Shown here in pieces: positions 36,208-48,200 of a stretch of 64,000 nucleotides of DNA (its first letter is position 1; every line of letters starts with the position of its first letter). The translations under genes and the position numbers were made by a program. The stretch covers positions 19,163,001 through 19,227,000 of the forward strand of contig NC_067294.1 of assembly GCF_020740795.1 (NCBI RefSeq). Reading direction: 5' to 3'. Under the pieces are notes generated by a model, which saw only the letters and a list, made by a program, of their open reading frames with translations, was not told the DNA's origin and did no database searches. The stretch is from Apus apus. Its lineage: Eukaryota > Chordata > Aves > Apodiformes > Apodidae.

Positions 36208-39200
36208 GTAGGCACAGCTGTACCTGCTTTGCGATGCTTTGGGAAGCTCAGCCTTCAAAAGCCCAGCTCAGATGAGGTGCACTGCATCTCCTAAGGCTGG
36301 TGGTTCCTCAGCCCCAGAGCAGGGCTGCTGGCTGTCGTCTGCTCCCGCCAGTGCCTGCGCTGCTTCTGCCTGGCTGAGGGTGACTTAAGTCATGGGAGAG
36401 GGCAGGGGGTTCAGCAAGGCATGGGCAGTGACCCTTCATGAGCACAGCACCTGTGCTTCAGCTCCTGCTTTTGCTGCCTCTCTGAGGCTCCAGAGGCTGC
36501 CCCAGGGCTGGGACGGTGCTTTGACACTTTCCACATCCATCTGCCCAGCACATTTTGGGAGGCAACCAGGAGGGTATGTCAGGACAGGCTGGGCTGGGGA
36601 TGATGGGGCACAACAGGAAGGAGCTGGGGCCAGCTGGGTGCTGGTGTGGCTGCAGGAGCACAGGGCCATGGGGGTCTGCAGATGTCATTGGTCTGCCCTG
36701 AGGGTCTGAAGGTCTGGAGGGGGGGAAAAAAAACGGGATGTAGCTGTGACAGCTCTCCGCGGCACCCAACCTTCTCCCTGGCATGGTGGCCCATCGGCAG
36801 GACCTGCTCTGCTGGGGCACTCTCTGCCCAAGCAGCATGCTGGGCCACCCTGCAGCAGCGCCCACCCAAAGGAAAGCTCTATCTGTGCCCAGTATTAAGA
36901 TATTTGGTATGGCCTGAGCATGGCAAACCAGTCAAGACACTTCTGTGTGGACTCCAGCAAGAGCTGCTAATGGGCAGGGAAACGCCCAGTCCCAGTACAG
37001 CCTGGGGTTGGGTGGGTTGGGAGCAACTCTACAGAGAAGGGCTGGAGATACCGGTGGATGACAGGTGGGACATTAGCCAGCACCATATGCTCACAGCACA
37101 GAAAGCCAACTGCATCCTGGGGTCATCACTGGCAGCATGGCCAGCAGGGTGAGGAGGGGACTGTCCCTTCTGCTCTCCTGAGACCGCTTCTGGGGCACTG
37201 CATCCATCTCTGGGGTCCCCAGCACACGGACCTGTGAGAGGGAGGTGGACATGAAAATGGTCCAAGGGCTGGCACTATGGAGAGAGAGGCTGGGAGAGCT
37301 GGGAGTGCTCAGCCTGGAGAGGAGACAGCTCTGGTGAGACTGTGCTGGGGCATTTCAGTCCCTGTAGTGATGGGACAAGAGGCAACAGTTTTAAACTGCA
37401 AGAGGACAGGGTTAGATTGGACACGGGGAAGAGAAGTTTCACCATGAGGGTGGTGAGACACTGGGGCATGTTGCCCAGAGAATTTGTTGATGCCCTGTCC
37501 CTTATGGGAACTGTTCAAGGCCAAGTTGGATAGGGGTTTGAGCAACCTGATCCAGTGAAGATGTCCCTGCTCAGTGAGTGGGGGTTGGACTGGATGGTCT
37601 GTGAAGGTCCCTTCCTACCCTAATGCTCTGCAACCCATGACTGGTAAAATCCTCCTGATCAGGAGATCAGAGTGAAGTGTGGTTCAGCAGGAGGCTGCCC
37701 ATCTTCCCCTGCTCCATGAGCCCACTGCAACCCTCTCTGAGTCCCCCCAAGCCCCTCTTTGCTTCTGCCATCCCCATGCCAAGTTCAGAGATGGTCCCAA
37801 GCTCCAGGTCCCGCTGCCTGCAAAGGTGGCATGGCACTACCTCACCACTGACCCCCCACATCTCCCTGGGCAGGTGGATAAAGTTTGAGGAGAAGGTGGA
37901 AGATGGTGGGGACCGCTGGAGCACACCCCATGTCCCAGCCCTGACCCTGCACAGCCTTTTTCAGCTGAGGACGTGCCTGCAGAGTGGGACAATGCTCCTG
38001 GATCTGGATGCCTCGAGTTTTAAGGAAATAATTGGTATGTGGGGAATGCACAGGTCACCTCCTGGAAAAAGTGGTCATCAGAGAGGGACCAGGCCACCAA
38101 GGAAGTCCTTACATAAAAGCCCTGATGCATGATAGCCGGGTACCTGAGGTGGCGGTCTGTTGCTCCAGCAAAGTAGGTCTTTCCCTGGGCAGTGAACTGG
38201 GGGGACTCAGGGCTGTCCCCATCCCTGTTGCAGATGAAGTGCTTTCTGGGCAGTCTGAGGAAGCAGAGCTGCAGCCTGAGCTGAGGCAGCGCCTGGCAGC
38301 CCTTCTGCTCCGCCAGCCACAGCACCAGCCCACCACATCCCCCCTGCAGCTCCTCACTGAGCTCAGCCTCTCTCCCTGCCAAGGTAGGCACAGTGCCCAG
38401 CAGCATGGCTGTCCCACCCAACACCATGGCTGCCCCACTTGCCACCACAACTGTCCCACCTCGCACCCTCCACTGCCTCCAGCCTTCAGCAGTACCCGTG
38501 CCAGCTGTTTGCTCACACTCGTATTTTGCTGCTTGCCCTGCTTCTTTGCAGGGAAGGCCAAAAGCTGGTCTGAGCCCGGAGCCCAGGTCTCCAAAACACC
38601 TCTTAAGGAGCAGGTAAGGCAGGATGGAGCTGGACTGGGGGAAGCTGCTGCACCAAAGCCCCAGCTGCTGCATCCCTTTCCTTTCAGCTGAGAAACCGAT
38701 TTAAGAAGAAAATCCCACAGGGGGCTGAAGCAGCCCACATTGCTGTAGGTGAAGTGGAGTTCCTGGAGAAGCCCTTCACTGCCTTCATCCGCCTCAGGCG
38801 AGGGGTGGCCCTCGGCTCCCTGGCTGAAGTCTCCCTCCCCAGCAGGTAACCAGAGCATGGCTGATGGCCCTCTGCCCCGTCCACCCCTGTCTCCCCACTC
38901 CTTCCCACACAGGATAGGGTTTTGCTAGGTGAAAGCCAACGGTGCAGCACCCACAAGCAGTCCCAGAACTCTTTCTTGCTTCTTCCCTTCCTGCTTTTCC
39001 CAGATCCTTAGGAGGATCCTGGGATGGAGTGAGAGTTTCACAGCCTCGGGAGGACAACCCTTGGGATACCCTCACCCGGGCTTTGCTTTCACTCTCTTCC
39101 TTGGGAGGCTCTGGATGTGCTTCACTTACTGCCCGGGAGCATGGGGGCTAGTGGCTGGGAAGAGGGACACAGGTTTGCAGGAGCCTCTTGCCCTCCCATT

Positions 39201-42200
39201 GCCTATGATGCTCTTCTGGGCAGTGGGATAGCTTTTGTGGTACTGTTGGTGTAGGGGGAAAGCAGCAGGTGTAGGAGGTGTTTCTCCGTGGCTGAGGAAC
39301 GCATCGTCTGAAGGTGTAAGGAGAAAAGGTCAGTGTGCCCCTTGTGCTGGGGACTTCTTAGGGAGCATGTGGAGGAGGCAGGCGAGGATCAGGAGGGACA
39401 TTGCCACCTCCTGGTCACTCTGCCCAGAGCACCCGTTCACCAAGAGCTGTATGGAGCAGGACATCCATCCACCTCCTGCTCTCTCCTTGGTGGAGACGGG
39501 TGGCTGGTCCCCGGGGATTGTCTCACGACAACCCCTTGCCCTGTGTTTTCCTACCCCAAACATGAGGTGAAGGAGAGCTTGTCCCTACCCATCCCTTTGC
39601 CCATGGTGTCATCCACTTTGCCAGCCACTCCAAGCTGTCCTGTGAGTGCAGCCACCATTTCAGGGCTATCTCCCACTCAGGTCCATCTCTAGGATCTTAA
39701 GGTTTTCGCATTGCCTTGATGAAGATGTCTGGGTGAAAGCAGTTCCAGGTGGCTACCATCACCCCCTGACCCCTCCAGAGCAGGCTCTGGGAGGCCTCCA
39801 GCACTGACGCCCCACATCAAGACTGTAGCAGGTTCTGTTGAACCACCTTCAGCCCTGCTCGTGCTGTTGGAGGAGTTTTCCTACCTTGTCTCTGGAGCTT
39901 TGCTTGGGGTACAATCACTGGAACCTCACTGCAGCTTCAGAGTATCAGCACTGTAATCAGTTTTGCCAGTTTTGTAAAGGAGTGGAGAGCTTGGAAAGGG
40001 CTTGGAGAGATATTTGGATGGGCTGTCCCTCTGGAGACTGTATTAATTTGCATTACCCTCTGAGGTGTGCGATTTGAGCCATATTTATTCAAGGACTTTG
40101 AGCCCTCTTTTCAATTTCTTCCCATGTCCCGGTAGTCCTGTCACACCTACAGCCCATGCTGCTGACAAGCTTTCCTTCCTGATGCTTAATGGTCCTGCAT
40201 CCTGCCTGCAAGCAACATCAGCATGACCCCCCAGACAGCTCCATCCCAGAGCTCAGCCCCACAGACATCTCCAGCCCAGGATGTTTCCTTCTCTGCCCCA
40301 AAGATGTCATATCCACCTTGTCCCCAGCTTGGGTTTCTGCAGCCCTTGTGATCTTGGCTGGGGCCCTGGTGTCTCATGGTGTCCTCTGGGGTTTACATGC
40401 AGTGGCAGCAGACACACGTCTCTGCCCTGATCCCCTACTTATGGTGGCAACAGCCCCCCAGGCTGGCCTAGCTGTAGTCCCCAGCATCCCTGCAGCACCA
40501 TGGTCTCCTCTGGGAGAAGCATCCCCCAGCGAGAAGAGGGCTGCTCGGGAGATATGCTGTCTCACCTGCAGGTTCCTCTTCATTTTGCTGGGTCCCCGAG
40601 CCAAAGTGAAAGCCTACCATGAGGTTGGCAGGGCCATGGCCACGCTACTGACGGATGAGGTGAGGCTGCTGCAGCACCCATGGGAGGGATGGGCTTGGGC
40701 TGAGGACACTGAAGCTCCTCTCCTCTGCAGGCTGCAGTGGGGGAGGCAGAGGATGGGGCAAGCTGGTGGCCTCCCTTGCCAAGGATAAGTCTGTCACACT
40801 GAAGTGGGTGGGTGCCTTTCCCAGAGTCTGCAGACTGGGAGGAAGGCTCCAAGCAGTTGAACACAGGAACATGATGGCTAAATCATGGCATCTCCCTGCA
40901 GCTCTTCCAAAGGGTTGCCCGGCAGGCTGAGCACCAAGAGGACCTCATTGCAGGGATGGAGGCATTCCTGGATGAGCTGACTGTGCTTCCTCCTGGGAAA
41001 TGGGACCCCAGTGTCCGAATTCCTCCTCCAAGTTGTCTGCCATCTCCACACAGGAGGTAGGCTGGAAGGAGAGTGCCCACAGCCTCTGCCAGCCCTTCTG
41101 CAGGCTCCCAGGTGGAGACCTCTGCCTGCAACATTGAAATTCCTTTCTCTGTGTGGATGAAGCTACCTAGGAGCCAACCTCTACCAGTGAGGTCCTCCCA
41201 GACAAGCCCCTCTGCTGATCTGGCCAATGGCCACAGCTCTGGTCCCTGCTGCTGTTAGTCCTACTGCCCCCCCCAGCAGGGGATGGCAAAGCTGCCCCAG
41301 GTGCCTTTCAGGCAGGAGCTGTTGGGATGTTGGGCTTCAGCACCTGGACATGAAACATCCTCTGGGCAGGACTCCTCCAGCTCTGTCTAACTCCTCCACC
41401 AAAACTGGTCCCATTATCACTGGCTCCAGGGCTTGGTGGAGTAGGTTGTGGTTGGGTTGGAAGGGACTTCTGAAGATCTAGTCCAACCACCCCATCTCTC
41501 CTCTTCTTGATCTTTCTCCTCCTCCTCATTATCAGGAGATACATGAGGTCCCCCCAGCCCTGCTTGCACCCCTGCCCCCTCTCCATCATCCCTGTCCCTT
41601 CACAGTGTCTAGATGCAGATCTAGATTAGATGCAGCTGGGTCCTGAGGGCTCCAACCTGAAGCCTATGGTCTAAGGCTGTGGTCTGCCACAGGCCCATCA
41701 TGCACTCACCAAATCCGCAGTCCCATGGCCACCAGGATGTGGCAGCAGCCGGGGACAGAGCTGGCCTGGGCCACCAATGCTCCACGGAGGAGCTGGAGAG
41801 AACGGGCAGGTGAGTGTCTGGAAGGATGACAGTGGGGGGGTGTGCAGCAGGAAGCCTAATTCAGGGCAGGGTGCTGGCTCTCCTCAGCACACGGGGCCAC
41901 CACATCCAAACCACTCTGGCCTTGTGTCTCCTGGGGAAGGGACCGTCCCCTGCCTTGCAGCTCTCACAGGGGGTGATGGGGGTGATGCCCTGAGACCTCC
42001 CTCCACTGCCCCAGGCTTTTTGGGGGGCTGCTGCGGGACATCCGGAGGAAGGTGCCATGGTACGGCAGTGATTTCTGGGACGCCCTGCACCCCCAGTGCC
42101 TCTCAGCAGTGCTCTATATCTACCTGGCAACGGTCACCAACGCCATCACCTTCGGTGGCATGCTGGGGGATGCGACCGCCAACATGCAGGTTGGTGTGGC

Positions 42201-45200
42201 CACAGGCTGCCCAGCACCAACCACACTTGGCCCAGCCCACAGGTCTCCTGGGTGTCCCACTCACACCCATGCCCAGGGAGCCAGTGGTGCCCCAAGGGCA
42301 CCCTGAGCATCATCAAAGTCCTGTGTCCTTCTCCAGCCTCTGTGGTCCTCAAGTGCTGAACTTGCACCCTGCAGGAAGCTGCCAGCAGCTGTGCCACTGC
42401 AGGGGACAGGCCTGGGACCCCTGACCCCACCATGTGCCTGGGCCCTTGTACCCCTTCTCTGCATTTCAGGGAGTGCTGGAGAGCTTCCTGGGCACAGCCT
42501 TTGCTGGCTCCATCTTCTGCCTCTTTTCTGGCCAGCCCCTGACCATTCTGAGCAGCACTGGCCCTGTGCTGGTCTTTGAGCGCCTTCTCTTCTCCTTCAG
42601 CCAGTACGTATGGTGCCATGGACAGTTCCTGAGGCCACTGTCCCCTGGCCAGGGCACAAGCAACCAGCATGCCAGATGAGTGTCACTGATGAGGTTTTGG
42701 GTCACCCTTTCCACCAGGGACCACAGCTTGGATTACCTGGAGTTTCGCCTCTGGATTGGGCTCTGGGTGGCCTTTTTTGGTGTAGTCCTGGTGGCCACTG
42801 AGGCCAGCCACCTGGTGCGGTACTTCACCCGCTTCACTGAGGAATGCTTCTGTGCCCTCATCAGCTTGATATTCATCTATGACTCCCTGAAGAAGATGCT
42901 GAGCCTGGCAGATACCTTCCCCATCAACTGGCAGTACCGGCTGGACAATGTCACCTCCTACAGCTGTGTCTGCAACTTGTCCAGACCCGGTGAGCTCAAG
43001 CAGCTGCAGAGCTGGTGGGGATTGGGAGGCTGCTGCTACCCCAGGAATCTCCTGGGACCCTGCTGCCCAGCTATATGGGGAAAGGTGCAGAAAGAGGAGG
43101 TGGCTGCTCAATCCCATCTTTGCCTGCCTGACCACAGTGCCACCTTCCTCCACTCCTCTTCATGTTGTCTGTCCATCTGTCCCTGTTCCCCAGCACAGCC
43201 CAGGCACTGGATAGGGAGCACTGGAAGCAAGAAGAGCCTTGGTCTGGCTTCTGTGGCTCTGGGATGGGGGATGTCAGGGGCTGGAGGTGGGCACCTGGGT
43301 GGGTTTGCACTGCTGTTTTCAGACTGGTCTGTAAATCAGAGGGTGTCTTCTGGGGCCTGATGGTGTGTTCACACTGATCCTGCAAATGAGACACATACCT
43401 TGTACCGAAAGCATCAGTGTTGTGCACAGCCCGGGGCTGATGGTGTCTCCGAGTGTTTGATGCTCCAGCCAAGCCCTTCACAGGGGTATCTTCCCTTGGT
43501 GCTTCCCAGAGCCTCAGGTGTCCCATGGTGCCCCATGCATCATCCTGTGCCCCTAGGAAGACCATGAGGAGCTGCCCTAACCCAGTCATCCCTAATGGAG
43601 TGTCCTCCTGGTGCTGGCAGGCACCCTGACCCCACTTGTCCCCTTGCAGGTCACAGCTCCACAGGGAACGACACACTGTTCACCTCGCCCCTGGCCCCCC
43701 AGCAGGTACAGCCCCTGCTCCCAGGCAGGCAGGCAAAAGGCTGGGGTTGGCCTGAGGTGTCTGTGTATGACCCCTGCGCGCTGCCTGCCCTGTCCCTGCA
43801 GCCTCCTGCTGCCCCAGCTGGGCTGAGCAGGACCCAGTGCCTGCATCGAGGTGGGCACCTCATGGGAAGCAGCTGCCAGTACGTGCCTGATGTCACCCTC
43901 ATCTCCTTCCTGCTCTTCGGGGGCACCTTCCTCTCCTGCACTGCACTCAAGCGCTTCAGGAGCAGCCGCTACTTTCCTGCAGGGGTGAGCATCCTCCGGC
44001 TGCCCCAGCACTGTGGCCACCCATCCTGGTGGTGTGGGGAAGGCTCTAGGTGCTGTGACCCAGAGGTGCTCCCAGGGCAGCCCCTTGCGCAGGCCAAGCC
44101 CTCTCCATCTGCAGGTGCGGAAGCTGGTGAGTGACTTCGCCATCATCCTGGCCATCCTTGCCTCCTGTGCTGTTGATGCCGCCCTGGGCCTGGAGACCCC
44201 CAAGCTCCTTGTCCCCAGTGAGCTGAAGGTGCTGGTGGGAAGTGGGTCTGTGCCCCCTGCAGTGGCCATCCTGCTACACTGCTGCTGTCCTTCCTGTCAC
44301 TGGGTCCAGCCCTACGGGGCTGTGGGCTGCACCCCAGGAAACAAGAAGGGGCTCAACTGCAGCTGATCCCATGTTCTGTAAATAACCTGCCTCCGTCCTG
44401 GATTAACCATGTCACTACAGTTCGTGCTACAGCCAGAGTCACAGGCTCAAGTCTGGGCTTGGGCTCCCCACCCTGGGTGTGGAATGGGGCTGGCAGCACC
44501 TCAGAGCAGCCTGTGCTTGCTGCCACCTCCTTGGGCTTGCCATCATCAACACCCCACACCACCTCTTTCCACCCGCTCCTGGGCGCACATGCCCAGTTCC
44601 TAGTTTGTGGTGCCTAGGAGCGACCCCCTGCCTCACCATAGCCAGGGTGTCCTCATGGGGGTCTGATGGGTCATGCTGCCTACGAGCATCCCCAGGATGA
44701 GAGAAGATGCTCTTCCTCTCCCCAGGTGGGGCAGCCCTGTGCAGGGCTCTAGCATGGGCACCCAGGGCTGCTTCCATCAACTGTCTCAGTTGCAGACCCC
44801 ACAGGTGGGTGGCAGCTGCTGTGACCCTTCTGCTCTCTGCAGCCCACAAACCCAGCACGGGGCTGGATCGTCTTCCCCTTTGGAGCTAATCCATGGTGGG
44901 TCTGCCTGGTGTCTGTGGTGCCTGCTGTCCTTGCCACCATCCTCATTTTCATGGACCAGCAGATCACGGCTGTCATCCTTAACCGCAGGGAGTACAAGCT
45001 GCAGGTCAGTGGGGGACAGGCAGGACCCAGCAATGGGTCCTGGCTGGCCTCCGTGGGCTAGGGGGCAGCTGGGGGTGAGCAGGAGCCCGAACTGGCTGGG
45101 AAGGTGAGCAGAGTCCACTGCTGCCCCTCTGATGCTGCTGGTGAGATGGCTCACCCCCAGCACCACTGTCTTTCCCGTTGCAGAAAGGAGCAGGCTTTCA

Positions 45201-48200
45201 CCTGGATCTTCTCTGTGTCTCCCTCCTGATGGTCATCACCTCTGCCACTGGCCTCCCCTGGTATGTCTCGGCCACAGTCATCTCCCTAGCGCACATGGAG
45301 AGCTTGAGGAAGGAGAGTGCAACCTCGGTCCCTGGAGTGCATCCTGAGTTCCTGGGCATCAGGTACACAACGAGCCCAGACCCCACTCTGGGGGACACCC
45401 TGGCTGTGTCTGTGCAGCCAGGAGATGGGGACATGCCCAGTCTGGTCAGCAGACCAAGCTTTGGATCTGCTTGTGTCTCCCTGGGCATGCCAGCTGTCCC
45501 TGTGGCCATCAAAGCTGAGAAAAGCGGAGGCCTGATGGCTGTAGAGCAGGTGGGGCTGTGGGCTCCCTTGGGGGGCTGGGCACCCCTCACCCTGTGCTGC
45601 CACCCGCAGGGAGCAGCGCCTGACTGGCCTGGCTGTCTTCATCCTGACGGGGATCTCTGTCTTCATGGCACCTGTTCTCAAGGTACAGAGTCTGGCTGCT
45701 GGGTTTGGCCTCTTTTCCAAGGTGGGAGGTGGCTGTGTCCTGCAAGGCTGCGGGACTCCTAACCCCACCATTCCTAGACCCATCAAACCACTCTGGGAAG
45801 CCTGACCAGGAGGCAGGGAGCTGTGTGCTGTGTGGGAAGGGGGTTGGCTGGAGCAGCACAGCAGAGCTAGCACCTCCAGTGCACTCTGCCTCTGACAGCT
45901 GGCCACCCTACAGTGGGCACTAGGGTCCCCTGACATCCCCAAAAACACCTCACCACTGCGCCCCACGCTGCCACATGGGGGCTGAGCCTGACTGGTGTTG
46001 GCTCTCACCTGCTACTGCTGCCACATGAGGCAGAGCCCCCCAGTGTACCCTGGCCACAGCTGGATTATATATGGCAGGCAGAAGGTCACTTTCCCTCCAC
46101 CTCAGTCCTCACCTCCAAGGACAGCCTTGTAAAGCCTTTGATATGGTCCCCTATTCAACACTCTTTCCTCCAAATTGGAAAGATATGGGATTGATGGATG
46201 TTGGTTGGATCAGGAATTGTCTGGATGGTTTCGTTCAAAGGGTTACAGGCTCCATGTCCAAGTGGAAACCAGCAAAGTGTGGTGTCCCTCAAGGGTCCCT
46301 AATGGGATCCTATTTAGTATCTTCATCAATGACATAGTGGGATCAAGTGAACTCTCAGGATGAGTCTGGCATGGTCCTTCATGCAAGGACCCATCTCCCC
46401 CTTGTCACTCCTGCAGTAGCCCCAGGACTAGCAGTTCCCTCCCTCCTGGGGCATGTGGTTCAATGCTTCCTCTCCAATACCTATTGCATGATGCCAGGGA
46501 GGCCTATCCAGCCCCAGGCAGTCCCTGTGTCCCTGATGGATCCATGAGGAGCAGAGAGTGATCCTCATGTCCCTCCTTGCCTGCCCTGGCTTAGGACAAA
46601 ACCAAACCATGCTGAGGAACACAGAGGGCAGGAGCCAACTTACAGCAGCCGAGGAGGAGATAAAATGGAAAACAGTGTGCTGGGCAGGCAGGACCCCCCC
46701 ACATTTACAGATCCTGAGCCCTAAGCCATATCTCCAAGTGGCTTGGTGTTATGTTCTCCATCTCCAGCCTGGATTGCTCTCACCATGTGCTGGAAATCAG
46801 GAGAAAAAACTCAGTGCATGCTTCCCCTTTCTGAAGGCAGCAACGAGTAATGAGGCTTGTCTGGGCTTTGAAGTCCTCAAAGCCGTAAGAGAAGCAAAAA
46901 GCCATGAAATTAATCTGGGTTATAGAAACTGCAGGAAGCAAATGCTGCAGCCACTTGTGCAGTATTTTGTACAGGAGTGGCTAGTGAGTGAGTACAGCCC
47001 CCTGGGAATCATGTCCCCTCACCCTGCTGTCTTGCAGCACATCCCGATGCCAGTTCTGTACGGGGTCTTCCTGCACATGGGGGTGGCAGCACTGAACAGC
47101 ATCCAGGTGAGTGGAGCTGAGGCAGGGGTGTTGGTGGGGGCTGTTTTGGTGACGAGGAGCATTGCTTGATACCAGCTATCACTGAACAGCTGAGCCTGGA
47201 TTTTAGCTCTGTATGGTGTGCAGCCTGGCACAGGTCTGCCCCCACCAGGTCCAGGCCAAGGAAGGACAAAGGAAACTTTCTGGGGCAGAGGAAAGGGAAA
47301 AAGAGTTGTCTGGGATGCTGAGGAGCATGAGTGACTTCTGCACTGATGGATCAAGTGGTTTGGGAAAGGTGGGAGGACCAGTTGATAACCCAGACTTGCT
47401 CTCAAAGTGGCTCTCCACCTAGGAGCTGCAGGCAGAGCTGGGACCTGCTGGTCCTTTGCTCCTGGCATTGCCACTGATGTGCCAGCTTTGTTCCTCCCTG
47501 GAGAAACCCATGGAGAGGAAAAAATCCCCTCTCCAGAAAGATCTATCTTTTTTTTTTTTTTTCTCCTCTAAACAATACTTCTTCCTTGCAATTAACCCTG
47601 CTCTGGCTGACAGGCTGGGAAACCCCCTCCTTCTCTCCCTCTGCTTGGGGAATCTGGAGTTGTGCTCTGGTAGAGGCAGCAGCAGTTTCCATTATGCAGG
47701 GAGGGGAATCAAGGAGTTTATATCTCTCATTTAACCCTTTAAGATCAGCTTGAGTAGTTTCTAGGTATCTGCCTAGAAAGTGCTCCCCTGGCCTGGGGTG
47801 GCACCAGCACATCTGGTCTTGCAGACAAACTCACTTGCCTCACGCTTGTGGCCAGTGGCAGGAGAGCCGCACTGCGAAAGCAATGGTGCAAACCCATGCT
47901 GCCAGCCCCGGTACCACCAGGGATGTGGGTGAGAGTTGCCTGAAAGCTGGAAGAGTGTGACCCACATGCTCTCCTCTCTATAGCTCACAGACCGTGTGCA
48001 GCTCCTCCTGATGCCAGCCAAGCACCAGCCAGACCTCTCTTACCTCCGCCATGTGCCCCTGCACCGGGTGCACCTCTTCACCATTATCCAGCTGCTGTGT
48101 CTGGCCCTGCTCTGGGTCCTAAAGTCCACCACAGCTGCTATTCTTTTCCCAGTGATGGTATGACATCCCTTTTTGATTGGATAGCACTGCTTTGGTCCCA

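Noticed and set aside
38109-38858. 249-codon minus-strand ORF
   Set aside because: Antisense to SLC4A9 exons 3-5, which are clearly the coding strand by homology and splice phase.
40189-40788. 199-codon plus-strand ORF
   Set aside because: It is the open frame around SLC4A9 exon 6; only 40572-40659 is conserved and bounded by splice sites.
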